Shown in pieces: positions 31,850 through 39,980 of a DNA stretch of 64,000 nucleotides. Every line of letters begins with the position of its first letter. Positions within the stretch are counted from its first letter, which is position 1. The translations under genes and the position numbers were made by a program. Below the pieces are notes generated by a model. It worked only from the letters and a program-made list of their open reading frames with translations. It did no database searches and had not been told where the DNA came from. Origin of the DNA: Streptomyces spectabilis (lineage in GTDB: Bacteria; Actinomycetota; Actinomycetes; Streptomycetales; Streptomycetaceae); contig NZ_CP023690.1 of NCBI RefSeq assembly GCF_008704795.1, forward strand, positions 496,001 to 560,000, written 5' to 3'.

Positions 31850-32593
31850 ATGGCCATCGCTGTCGACTGGGCTCGCAAGGAGCTCGCGGACTTCCTCAAG
31901 CTGACCGAGCTGCACCCGAAGCCCGGTCCTCCGGACGCGTTCATCGTTTCCAGTCATCTGTCCACGCGTGGGGCGACCGAGGACATCGTCGCCAGTGCCC
32001 AGGTCGTCGAGCAGATCCTGGACCGGGTGCTGCCCCGCTGGCGTACCGAAGTCGCTGACGATCACAGCAAGGCGATCAACCGCTGGTGCCAGCACATCGA
32101 GGCGGCCCAGCGGGCCGACGCGGTGCTGCTGCGCGACGCCGAGGTGCGGGCGGGACTCGGCGACGACGCGCCCCAGCTCAGTGCCGGAGTGATGCACCCG
32201 TGGGCCTGGGACGGCGCGCGGGCCCTGTGGGGCAGTGGCCACTTCCGGGAGGCGGTGACGACCGCCGCCAGGAAGGTGAACGCGGAGGCGCAGAACAAGG
32301 TCGGCCGACGGGACGTGAGCGAGACCAAGCTCTTCCAGAACATCTTCTCGCTCAGTGACCCCAAGCCCGGCGAACCGCGATTGCGCCTCATGGCCGACGA
32401 CGGCAGCGACACCTTCCGCAGTGTCCACCGCGGCGCCATGGCCTTCGCCGAAGGGTGCTACGCGGGAATCCGCAATCCCAACAGCCACGAGGACGGCTTG
32501 CCCGAACTGCCTGAGCACGAGGCCCTGGAACAACTGTCCGCCTTCAGCGTGCTTGCCCGCTGGGTCGACACCGCCAGTCTGGTGACGGTCTGA
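31850..32593 (+). CDS. TIGR02391 family (Ymh-like) HEPN-type protein
   Basis: A 247-residue protein of the TIGR02391/Ymh family. The conserved C-terminal half has MHPWAWDGARALWGSGHFREA, VTTAARKVNAEAQNK and GCYAGIRNPNSHED. The RNPNSH segment is the R-x4-H motif of HEPN-fold proteins, many of which are RNases in toxin, abortive-infection or restriction systems. The N-terminal 110 residues are a separate helical region. GGAGG lies 8 bases before the ATG. No antitoxin or nucleotidyltransferase partner is adjacent, so a defence role is only a possibility. Confidence 0.8.
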   Translation: MAIAVDWARKELADFLKLTELHPKPGPPDAFIVSSHLSTRGATEDIVASAQVVEQILDRVLPRWRTEVADDHSKAINRWCQHIEAAQRADAVLLRDAEVRAGLGDDAPQLSAGVMHPWAWDGARALWGSGHFREAVTTAARKVNAEAQNKVGRRDVSETKLFQNIFSLSDPKPGEPRLRLMADDGSDTFRSVHRGAMAFAEGCYAGIRNPNSHEDGLPELPEHEALEQLSAFSVLARWVDTASLVTV

Positions 32594-32631
32594 GCGTGCT
32601 GCCCCCCCCGGCGTCCAGCCCTCCGCCCCCG

Positions 32632-33735
32632 TCAGGCGGCGGGCGTGAACTTCCGTCGCCAGGCCAGCGACACGTGGACGAGCGCGACCAGGACCGGCAC
32701 CTCGATCAGTGGACCGACGACGCCGGACAGGGCCTGGCCGGACGTGACGCCGAAGGTGGCGATGGCGACGGCGATGGCCAGTTCGAAGTTGTTGCCCGCG
32801 GCGGTGAAGGCGAGCGTGGCGGTGCGGTCGTAGGCCAGGCCGATCGCCTTACCCAAGGCGAAGGTGCCGAACCACATCACCGCGAAGTACACCAGGAGCG
32901 GCACCGCGATCCGGGCCACGTCCAGCGGCTGGGAAGTGATCGTCTTCCCTTGCAGGGCGAACAGGATCACGATGGTGAACAGCAGCCCGTACAGCGCCCA
33001 CGGCCCGATTTTCGGCAGGAAGCCGGCCTCGTAGCGTTCGCGGCCGAGCTTGCGCTCGCCGATCCGGCGGGTCAGGAATCCGGCGATCAGCGGGACGCCG
33101 AGGAAGATGACGACGTTGAGGGCGATCTTCCACATGGAGATGTCGAGGTGCTCGCTCTCGCCCAGGTTCAGCCAGCCGGGCAGCAGGTCAAGGTAGAACC
33201 AGCCCAGCAGGCCGAAGGCGACCACCTGGAAGAGCGAGTTCAGCGCCACCAGCACGGCGGCGGCTTCACGGTCGCCGCAGGCCAGGTCGTTCCAGATGAT
33301 GACCATGGCGATGCAGCGGGCCAGGCCGACGATGACCAGGCCGGTGCGGTACTCGGGCAGGTCCGGCAGGAAGAGCCAGGCCAGCGCGAACATGACGGCC
33401 GGGCCGATCAGCCAGTTGACGGCCAGCGAGGAGGCCATCAGCTTGCGGTCGCTGGTGACCGCGTCGAGTCGGTCGTAGCGGACCTTGGCGAGCACCGGGT
33501 ACATCATGACCAGCAGGCCGAGCGCGATCGGCAGGGAGACTCCGCCGAGTTCGACCTTGGCCAGCGCGTCGTTCAAGCCGGGGATCAGCCGTCCCAGGCC
33601 CAGGCCGAGGGCCATGGCGGCAAGGATCCACACCGCCAGATAGCGGTCAAGGGTGGAGAGCTCGGCGACGACGCCCGACTCGGCCGGGTCCGCGGGCGCG
33701 GGCGTGGTCGTACCCGTCCGTTCGGTGCTCGTCAT
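32632..33735 (-). CDS. acr3: ACR3-type arsenite efflux transporter
   Basis: A 367-residue membrane protein of ten helices that exports As(III), driven by the proton gradient. The diagnostic conserved cysteine lies in GLARCIAMVIIWNDLACGD (about 140), with further family segments ALNSLFQVVAFGLLGWFY and FTAAGNNFELAIAVAIATFG. The start overlaps the arsR stop by one base (TGATG), so translation is coupled. The length is normal for ACR3. It forms the resistance unit with arsR and the divergent arsC fusion. Confidence 0.95.
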   Translation of the reverse strand: MTSTERTGTTTPAPADPAESGVVAELSTLDRYLAVWILAAMALGLGLGRLIPGLNDALAKVELGGVSLPIALGLLVMMYPVLAKVRYDRLDAVTSDRKLMASSLAVNWLIGPAVMFALAWLFLPDLPEYRTGLVIVGLARCIAMVIIWNDLACGDREAAAVLVALNSLFQVVAFGLLGWFYLDLLPGWLNLGESEHLDISMWKIALNVVIFLGVPLIAGFLTRRIGERKLGRERYEAGFLPKIGPWALYGLLFTIVILFALQGKTITSQPLDVARIAVPLLVYFAVMWFGTFALGKAIGLAYDRTATLAFTAAGNNFELAIAVAIATFGVTSGQALSGVVGPLIEVPVLVALVHVSLAWRRKFTPAA

Positions 33736-34046
33736 CAGCAGGCCCGCTTCCGGCCGGTCTCGATCGTCTCGCGCGCGGCCGTCGCCAGGCCGGAGAAGGA
33801 GGCGGCCAGGGCGTCGAGGACCTCGGGCTTGAGCTTGTAGTAGACGAACCGGCCGCACGGCTCGGTGTCCACCACGCCCGCCTCGCGCAGCACCTTCATG
33901 TGGTTGGACAGGTTGGTCTGCTTCGCACCGGTCTCGGCGACCAGGTGCGTGGTGCACAGCGTTTCGTGGGCGAGCAGGGTCACGATCTTCAGCCTGAGCG
34001 GATCGGCGAGCACCCGCATCAGTTCAGTGTCGACTGACGTCAGCAT
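33735..34046 (-). CDS. arsR: ArsR-family arsenic-responsive repressor
   Basis: A 103-residue ArsR/SmtB repressor. The winged HTH is LADPLRLKIVTLLAHETLCT, THLVAETGAKQTNLSNHMKV, LREAGVVDTEPCGRFVYYKL. The classic CVC metal site of the recognition helix is not present; candidate As(III) ligands are the cysteines in ETLCTTH, EPCGR and the C-terminal RKRAC, as in some actinobacterial ArsR proteins. It is upstream of and coupled to acr3 and divergent from arsC. Confidence 0.94.
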   Translation of the reverse strand: MLTSVDTELMRVLADPLRLKIVTLLAHETLCTTHLVAETGAKQTNLSNHMKVLREAGVVDTEPCGRFVYYKLKPEVLDALAASFSGLATAARETIETGRKRAC

Positions 34047-34049
34047 GAG

Positions 34050-34080
34050 CTGATACTTTCACATCATTCGAGACTGATAC
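34050..34080. promoter_or_regulatory. ArsR operator region with CTGATAC direct repeats
   Basis: CTGATAC occurs at 34050-34056 and 34074-34080, 24 bases apart, with a third partial copy (CTGAAC) at 34090. They sit between divergent arsR and arsC and overlap the likely promoters. Confidence 0.6.
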
Positions 34081-34118
34081 CAGTCAAGGCTGAACAGTGG
34101 AGCCCGTCGGAGAGGCCC

Positions 34119-34811
34119 ATGACCGCACCCGTACCGCCCGCCCTGCCCGATGCCCGCCTCGCCGCCGGTGCCGCCCGCCTGGCCGCCCGGCACACGGGCC
34201 GCTTCTCCGTCGAGACCGTCCAGGCGCTGATCGCCGACTCCTACGGCCGACTCGCCGTCACCGCGCGCGTCTCCACGCATCTGCTCGTGCTGGCCGAGCG
34301 GTGGACGGCCGAGCGCCTCGACGCCCTGGACCACCTCCGCAAGCGGCCGCGGAGCGAGGTGCCGCGGGTTCTGTTCGTCTGCAGCCACAACGCCGGCCGC
34401 TCCCAGCTGGCCGCCGCCCTGCTCGCCCACCGCGCATGCGGCCTCGTGCGGGTCTCCTCCGCCGGCACGACGCCGGCCGCCGCCGTCGAGCCCTTCGTGG
34501 CCCAGGTGCTGACCGAGGCCGGAGTCGAGCCCAGCCGAGCGTTCCCCAAGCCGCTGACCGACGAGGCCGTCCGGGCCGCCGACGTCGTCGTCACCATGGG
34601 CTGCGGCGACGCCTGCCCGGTCTTCCCCGGCAAGAAGTACCTCGACTGGGCCCTGGAAGATCCGGCGGGCAAGGGAGTTGGGGCCGTACGACCGATCCGC
34701 GACCAGATCAAGGGCCGCGTCGAGACCCTCATCACCGAGATCGACAACCATGAGAAGGAGACCCCCGCGGCCGCGTCCTCGGCCGCGAGTGTCCCGCTCC
34801 CCGGCCGCTGA
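34119..34811 (+). CDS. arsC: Arsenate reductase (LMW-PTP type) fused to an N-terminal helical domain
   Basis: A 230-residue protein. Residues 85-215 are a low-molecular-weight phosphatase-type ArsC: active site VLFVCSHNAGRSQLAAALLA (C-x5-R-S), VSSAGTTPAAAVEP, and the redox/metal region TMGCGDACPVFPGKKYLDWA with two further cysteines. It reduces arsenate to arsenite for export by ACR3. Residues 1-80 form an extra three-helix domain (FSVETVQALIADSYGRLAVT) seen in some actinobacterial ArsC proteins, resembling the N-terminal domain of stand-alone partners. GGAGAGG precedes the ATG. Confidence 0.92.
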   Translation: MTAPVPPALPDARLAAGAARLAARHTGRFSVETVQALIADSYGRLAVTARVSTHLLVLAERWTAERLDALDHLRKRPRSEVPRVLFVCSHNAGRSQLAAALLAHRACGLVRVSSAGTTPAAAVEPFVAQVLTEAGVEPSRAFPKPLTDEAVRAADVVVTMGCGDACPVFPGKKYLDWALEDPAGKGVGAVRPIRDQIKGRVETLITEIDNHEKETPAAASSAASVPLPGR

Positions 34812-35059
34812 GGCGGGGAGCGGTAGGCGGGCTCTCTGCCGAACCCACCGACGAACGTAATTGCCCGCCAGACACGCGCCCAACCTGCGTGCAAGACCGT
34901 TACCAAACGGAGTCGTTGACAGGCACCGCATCGCCACCCCGCGGCCCCTCGCACCGCGCGGTGGCGGCGCTCCGGAGTCGCCCCCGCAGTAGTCGCCACC
35001 GCGCCAACTCGTGTCCCCACGCGCTGGCGACGAGCCGCTGGCCCAAGCGAAGTAGTGCA

Positions 35060-35974
35060 CTACCGCTTCGCGCCGCGCAGGTTCGCAGCGACCAGGTTCG
35101 TACCGTGCAGATCCGCGTCGCGCAGGTCCGCGCCGACCAAGGTCCCGCCGAACAGGTCCGCGTCTCGCAGGTATGCGCCGCGCAGATCCGCGTTGGCCAG
35201 TTCCGCACCGCTGAGGTTCGCCCCTCGCAGGTTCGCGCCCCGCAGGTCGGCATCGCCCAGGTGAACCCCCTGCAAGTTCGCCCCTTGCAGATTCGCACCG
35301 CGTAGGTCCGTGGGGGCGCTGTCATGGACGGGTTCCCGTTTGTCGAGTGCGGTGAGGGCTGCCTTGATATCGCTGGCAAGGCCTTTGAAGGCGCCTGTCC
35401 CCGTTCTCGGCCTCTTGGCGTGGCTACGGACGTAGGTGGACAGGACGCTGACGATGGCGGGCTGGTCGCGGGAGGAGTCCTCCATGATGCGCTACAGGGC
35501 GTAGATGCCGCCCAGGCGTACCTCCAGGGAGTCGTCGCCGATGTTGCCTACGGCGGCGTTGTAGCGGTCAGTGACTTGCCCTTCGCGGGTGAGGGCGTGC
35601 TCGTTTCGGATGAGTGCTTGCTCATTGTCGACCTGTTGGAGCGACAGCCAGGTGAAGCCGAGCACGGCGAGGGAACCCAGTGCGGCGAGGGTGCCCACGG
35701 CCTCCTGGATGCGCGCCCACCAGTCTGCTGGTGCGACGACGGCCGACGGCTGAGCGTGGGGTGATGTGGGCGCGGAAGCGCGGCGGCGTCGGCCCGGCGA
35801 GCGGGCGCCGACCGGAGCGACGGGACGGCGGGGTGCGGTGCGAGGGCGACGGCGGACCACGCGATGCAATGGGCGGCGCGGCCGGAGCGACGCGGCGGTG
35901 TGGCGGCCATGAAGCCGTTGGTACGGGTAACGGGCAGCTCGTACGTCGGGGGTTGCGAAGTTGTCGCGGTGCAT
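35060..35974 (-). pseudogene. Pentapeptide-repeat membrane protein split by an in-frame amber stop
   Basis: Reading minus strand, an upstream frame (start near 35974) encodes an arginine-rich N terminus, a membrane helix (VGTLAALGSLAVLGFTWLS) and VTDRYNAAVGNIGDDSLEVR, LGGIYAL, then TAG at 35494-35492. The same frame continues RIMEDSSRDQPAIVSVLSTY and into A(D/N)LRGA pentapeptide repeats (about 15 copies). Intact relatives read YALQRIMEDS here, so CAG has become TAG. The downstream part could restart at the ATG at 35485, giving a soluble 141-residue repeat protein, but the membrane-anchored form is lost. Confidence 0.8.
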
Positions 35975-36213
35975 GGGCGCATGGCATGGCGGCAAGGCCC
36001 GCGCGTACAACGCTTCGCAGGTTCATGCCGCTACCGAACACTCCCCCGTTCCCCGGCCAGACCACACGGCCCTCCATGACAGAGACCCGCAGAGCGTGGA
36101 ATGAGCGTCGGCGCAGGCGTCGCACCCACGGTGACGCTGCGTATCCATTCGACATGCGATCAGTGATGCACTGCTTCAGCCTGGATGAGTCCCCAGTTGG
36201 AGAGGAGCCCGTC

Positions 36214-36420
36214 ATGGGCATCAAGGACCAGTTCCAGGACAAGGCCGAACAGCTCAAGGACCAGGCGCAGAAGGCCAGGGCCGGTGCTCAGGACGAGGCC
36301 TCGCAGCGTCGGCAGCAGGCCGATGACCGCGCGCGACAGCGCGGGCAGCAGGGCCAGGAGCAGGAGCAGGAGCAGCTCAAGGACGCCGCCGACGACGCGC
36401 GCGACCGTTTCCAGAGCTGA
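36214..36420 (+). CDS. Small hydrophilic glutamine-rich (CsbD-like) protein
   Basis: A 68-residue highly charged helical protein: MGIKDQFQDKAEQLKDQAQK, then glutamine/arginine-rich GQQGQEQEQEQLKDAADDAR ending FQS. The start resembles CsbD/antitoxin-like stress proteins. GAGGAG lies 7 bases before the ATG and a perfect terminator hairpin follows at once, so it is a self-contained gene. Probably a stress-induced small protein; function unproven. Confidence 0.8.
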   Translation: MGIKDQFQDKAEQLKDQAQKARAGAQDEASQRRQQADDRARQRGQQGQEQEQEQLKDAADDARDRFQS

Positions 36421-36430
36421 ACCACGGTTC

Positions 36431-36469
36431 TGAGGGAGCCCCGCCCAAGACACCGGCGGGGCTCCCTCA
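36431..36469. terminator. Hairpin terminator, 15-bp perfect stem
   Basis: TGAGGGAGCCCCGCC pairs with its exact complement across a 9-base loop, starting 10 bases after the small-protein stop. Confidence 0.9.
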
Positions 36470-36633
36470 TGCAGCGAGGACGGAGTACACGGTCCCCGTA
36501 CGTCGGCCCGGAGCCGCACGCTCCCAGCCCGCAGCCGGTGATGGCCGCTGCGCCGCCGCACGACCGCCTCGTCCGGCCCGCCTCAAGGCCGGACTCCGTA
36601 TGGCTGGGCGGGCGGGACCGGCGCAGGCGAATC

Positions 36634-37056
36634 TCAGGCTGCGGCGGGCAGGACCGCGCGCACTGTCTTGCCGCCGTGGGAATCGGCCGATACGGACAGG
36701 CGGCGGGAGAGTGCCCGAACCAGTGCGATGCCGCGGCCGTGTTCCGCAGAAACAGAAACGGCGCGCAGGCGGGGGTATCGAGGGTTGTCGTCGTGGACTT
36801 CGACGGTGAGCTGGTCCCCCTGGCCCAGCGTCAGTCGGAGTCGGCAGCAGCTGCGTCCGTGGCGCGTGGCGTTGGCCACCAGCTCGGAGACCACGAGCAC
36901 CGCGTCGTCGACCTCTGCCCGGGGTGGAGCGTCTTCTCGTGCACGGGCGAGGAACGTACGGGTCAAGGTACGGGCCAGACCGGCGGAGTCGTCCTGGCAC
37001 GGCAGGTGGTACTCGGCTCGGGCGGCACGGCGCGGGGCACGCCGGCAGGCACGCAT
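36634..37056 (-). CDS. RsbW-like anti-sigma/ATP-binding regulatory protein
   Basis: A 140-residue HATPase_c_2 protein of the type abundant in Streptomyces. After an arginine-rich N terminus come GLARTLTRTFLARAREDAPP, the N-box VVSELVANATRHG, VEVHDDNPRYP and the G2-like HGRGIALVRALSRRLSV. Such proteins bind ATP and control sigma factors through serine phosphorylation of an anti-anti-sigma factor; no partner is adjacent. The ATG at 37056 fits the usual length, with an in-frame longer option. Confidence 0.88.
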   Translation of the reverse strand: MRACRRAPRRAARAEYHLPCQDDSAGLARTLTRTFLARAREDAPPRAEVDDAVLVVSELVANATRHGRSCCRLRLTLGQGDQLTVEVHDDNPRYPRLRAVSVSAEHGRGIALVRALSRRLSVSADSHGGKTVRAVLPAAA

Positions 37057-38067
37057 GGCGCTCACTTCCCTCTTGTCGAGGGCGGTCGAAGCACCCGTAA
37101 CGGCGGGCGCCGGGACCGCGCGGGGGCTGGCGGACCTGAGGTCACTTGCTCTCCTTCCCTGTCCGAGCGGGCCACAATCCGGCGCGCCGGAGCCTTCCAC
37201 AGCCACCCGGAAGCTCACCGGCGTACCCCGCGCTCATCTGCCGCATGCACCCCGCGCCGACGCGCGGTTCGACGATCAACTGCGCGTCGGCGTACGGGAG
37301 ACCGTCATCCTCCTCGCGATGGAACGGGCTGTAGTCGCCTGGTTCGGCTGGGCGTCACTGGAGGGTCACAAGTAGCGGTGAGCCGTCGGCCAGAGGGGCA
37401 CACCCCACACCGAGGCCTGTGCAGCAGCGGCCCGTCCGTCGGCTGGGGGCGGACCGAGGTGTCTAGCACTCACCGATGGTGACGCAGACAGCGACGGCAT
37501 CGAACTCGGCCGGATCTGCTGCCAGGTCACAGCGCCGCGCCCGACTCGGTCCGAACCTCGTTGGCTGGGATGAACGCGTCGAAACGCCAGACGACCGGCC
37601 AGGCACGTTCCATCTCGTCGGCGGCGAGGCAACCGTCATGGGCACAGTCACCCGCTCCCCGCTGCGCGATCAACTCCCCACCGGGATGGAAACAAGGGTG
37701 GCTGGTGTCACGAGACACCTCCGACCAGGGCGCGCGCCAACCACAGTGGCGCCGGACCACTGCTCCCCCAAGGCTCCGCGCCAGCAGACCGGTGGTGCGG
37801 CACGCAAAGGCCGACCCCCGCCCGACTAAGCGTGCCGGTCGGCCGTCTGCAAGAAGGCCGCCCCCAGGCGTCGCCGGGTGAGTCCCGGCGGCCTGCCTCA
37901 TCCCCTCATTCCTGCGAACGCAAAGCGTGACCGGCGTGACGGTTTCCGCCTGGGCCAGGTCAGTCGCGCCGATCCCAGGGACCTGTCATCGCTCAGGTTC
38001 CGCAGCCGCCGACAAAGGTCATGATCGCCATCGGACATGACTCGTCTGATTCCTCATCGCTTGACGC
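37057..38067. other. About 1-kb region without a recognisable intact gene
   Basis: Several short overlapping frames exist on both strands but none has a ribosome site, family match and consistent codon bias together. On the minus strand around 37466-37750, phrases such as DEMERAWPVVWRFDAFIPAN and, in another frame, DLAADPAEFDAVAVCVT look gene-like and may be a decayed small gene. On the plus strand 37255-37375 reads LRVGVRETVILLAMERAVVA and then stops, possibly another relic. Confidence 0.35.
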
Positions 38068-38083
38068 ATGCCGATATCGGCAT
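38068..38083. promoter_or_regulatory. Perfect 16-bp palindrome ATGCCGATATCGGCAT
   Basis: The palindrome ends 11 bases before the arsR-type gene start at 38095. It is probably the operator by which that repressor controls the three-gene operon. The core CCGATATCGG also occurs at 19429-19438. Confidence 0.75.
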
Positions 38084-38094
38084 ATGATTGCCTC

Positions 38095-38436
38095 ATGGCA
38101 CGAGCAGCGACGACGTCGGATGTCTTCAACGCGATCGCCGAGCCGCAGCGCCGGGAGATCCTGGTACTGCTGCGGGCGGGTGAGCGGTCGGTGACCGAGC
38201 TGGCCCAGGAGTTGGAGATGACCCAGCCGGGGGCGTCCAAACACCTGCGGGTGCTCCGGAAGGTCGGGCTGGTGCGCGACCGCAAGGCGGGCAAGCAGCG
38301 CCTGTACGGCCTTGACGCCAGCGGGCTGCGGCCCGTCCACGAGTGGACCGGCGGTTTCGAGCAGTTCTGGAACGAGAGCTTCGACCGACTGGACGCCTAC
38401 GTGCAGGACCTGAAGCAGACGAGGAAAGCGGAGTAG
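38095..38436 (+). CDS. ArsR/SdpR-type repressor of a SRPBCC operon
   Basis: A 113-residue winged-HTH protein: FNAIAEPQRREILVLLRAGE, SVTELAQELEMTQPGASKHL, RVLRKVGLVRDRKAGKQRLY. There are no metal-binding cysteines, so this is the SdpR-like branch that typically pairs with an AHSA1/SRPBCC gene. The start MARAATTSDVF was chosen because the longer frame would read through the palindrome operator. It lies 3 bases before the next gene. Confidence 0.93.
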   Translation: MARAATTSDVFNAIAEPQRREILVLLRAGERSVTELAQELEMTQPGASKHLRVLRKVGLVRDRKAGKQRLYGLDASGLRPVHEWTGGFEQFWNESFDRLDAYVQDLKQTRKAE

Positions 38437-38439
38437 CTG

Positions 38440-38946
38440 ATGAGCACGACAGAACGAGGAACGTCGGCGCAGTCGGCGACAGCCGACCGTGAGATCGTCA
38501 TCTCCCGGATCATCGACGCCCCGCGGGAGCTGGTGTTCGAGGCGTTCACCGACGTCCGGCACCTGTCGGGATGGTGGGGGCCGGAGGGGTTCACCACCAC
38601 CACGCGGGCGTTCGAGTTCCGCGTCGGCGGAGCGTGGGACTTCGTGATGCACGGACCGGACGGCACGGACTACCAAGAGTGGATCACCTGGACCGAGCTC
38701 GTCCCGCCGGAACGGATCGCGATGCTCCACGGTGAGACCCGCGACGACCCGAACGCCTTCGAGTCGGTCCTGACGTTCGAGCCCGACGGCACAGCGACCC
38801 GGATCGAGATGCACACGCTGTTCCCCACCAAGGAACTGCGCGACGAGGCGGTCGAGAAGTACCACGCCATCGAGGCCGGCCAGCAGACCCTGAACAACCT
38901 GGCTGCCTACGTCACCGAGATCGTTCGGAAGGGAGCGGAGGGCTGA
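38440..38946 (+). CDS. SRPBCC (AHSA1-type) domain protein
   Basis: A 168-residue ligand-binding SRPBCC protein: VISRIIDAPRELVFEAFTDV, HLSGWWGPEGFTTTTRAFEF, RVGGAWDFVMHGPDGTDYQE and a C-terminal helix AGQQTLNNLAAYV. Members bind hydrophobic ligands or assist Hsp90-like activity; the function here is unknown. It is the second gene of a tight operon: 3 bases after the ArsR-type gene, with its stop overlapping the DHFR-like start by one base. Confidence 0.93.
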   Translation: MSTTERGTSAQSATADREIVISRIIDAPRELVFEAFTDVRHLSGWWGPEGFTTTTRAFEFRVGGAWDFVMHGPDGTDYQEWITWTELVPPERIAMLHGETRDDPNAFESVLTFEPDGTATRIEMHTLFPTKELRDEAVEKYHAIEAGQQTLNNLAAYVTEIVRKGAEG

Positions 38947-39566
38947 TGGCTGGGAAGGTGTTCTTCAGCGTGTCGATGTCGCTGGACGGGTTCATCGCGC
39001 CCGAGTCCTCCGAGGACTTGATGGGGCAGCAGTGGATGGAACTGCAGCAGTGGGTCTTCCCGCTGCGGTTCTTCCGGGAGAACCTGAAGCTCGGCGGGGG
39101 CGGCGAGGAAGGGCGCGACAACGACATCGTGCGGGAGACGTTCGAGCGTACGGGCGCGAGTGTGATGGGTAAGCGCATGTTCGACGCCGGCGAGAAGATG
39201 TGGCCGGAGGAGGCGCCGTTCCACACGCCGGTGTTCGTCGTGACGCACGAGAAGCGTGACCCCTGGGAGCGGCCCGGCGGGACCACCTTCCACTTCGTCA
39301 ACGACGGCATCGAGACCGCGCTCGACCAGGCCCGCGAGGCCGCCGGCGACCGCGACGTCCGCATCGCGGGCGGCGGCGCGACGATCCTGGAGTACGTGAA
39401 CGCGGGCCTGGTGGACGAGTTCTCGATCGCGCTGTCACCCGTGCTCTTCGGCTCCGGAATCCGCCTGTTCGAGGGCGTGGACGCGGGCCGCGTGGCCCTG
39501 GAGCCGGTCCGCGCGGAGACCTCCCCAAGGGTGACGCACCTGACCTACACCGTCCGAGGGCGGTAA
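38946..39566 (+). CDS. Dihydrofolate reductase-like (RibD C-terminal) family protein
   Basis: A 206-residue RibD-C reductase: VFFSVSMSLDGFIAPESSED, ASVMGKRMFDAGEKMWPEEA, FVVTHEKRDPWERPGGTTFH, VRIAGGGATILEYVNAGLVD and a C-terminal LFGSGIRLFEG. It has the NAD(P)-site GGGATI and the usual length. The start shares one base with the preceding stop (TGATG), so it is co-translated with the SRPBCC gene, a common actinobacterial trio. The substrate is unknown. Confidence 0.92.
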   Translation: MAGKVFFSVSMSLDGFIAPESSEDLMGQQWMELQQWVFPLRFFRENLKLGGGGEEGRDNDIVRETFERTGASVMGKRMFDAGEKMWPEEAPFHTPVFVVTHEKRDPWERPGGTTFHFVNDGIETALDQAREAAGDRDVRIAGGGATILEYVNAGLVDEFSIALSPVLFGSGIRLFEGVDAGRVALEPVRAETSPRVTHLTYTVRGR

Positions 39567-39737
39567 CTCCCTCGAACTCAGCGCTCTCCCGCCGAGGGCA
39601 GCTGCCCGTGGACGGACCGGCCTGCCCTGCGTCGAGCCGATGAAAGCCTGTGGTCCTTCACACGGCGGGACGGCGACGAGGGGGCATGGGAAGGCAGGGC
39701 CCGGTCGGAGGGTGCTCAGGCGCTGTTCCAAGTCGAG

Positions 39738-39963
39738 GGTCGGTCTGCCAGGTGTTGTAGGGCTGGCTGTTGAAGCTGGCGTGGAAGGTGCCGCAGCGGC
39801 CGTCGCGTCGCGGCCCAGGACCGGGTGGCTGTTCATGGCCCCGTCGTGGTCGGTCCAGTTTGCCTCAGCCGCCGTTGGGATCTTCTGCCAGCTGTGCCAC
39901 AGGGCGCCGTTCTAGCCACGGACGAAGACCTCCAGAAGCCGTCGGCGTTCCGCGCGGCCCGGG
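39738..39963 (-). pseudogene. Decayed PLL-like (fucose-lectin type) beta-propeller repeats
   Basis: Read across frames, the minus strand shows about two blades of a PLL-type beta-propeller: ARNADGF, then EVFVRG, a stop, NGALWHSWQKIP, then VLGRDADGR and NTWQTDP. Intact relatives repeat NADGRLEVFVRGTDGALWH with WQ and P. Several frame changes and a stop show it is non-functional. It lies just after the condensation-domain relic on the same strand. Confidence 0.55.
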
Positions 39964-39980
39964 TGAAGGTGAGGGAGGGG

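Noticed and set aside
37476..37829. 117-codon plus-strand frame in the 37-38 kb gap
   Set aside because: No ribosome site, no family match and overlapping similarly long frames on the other strand; left as unexplained region.
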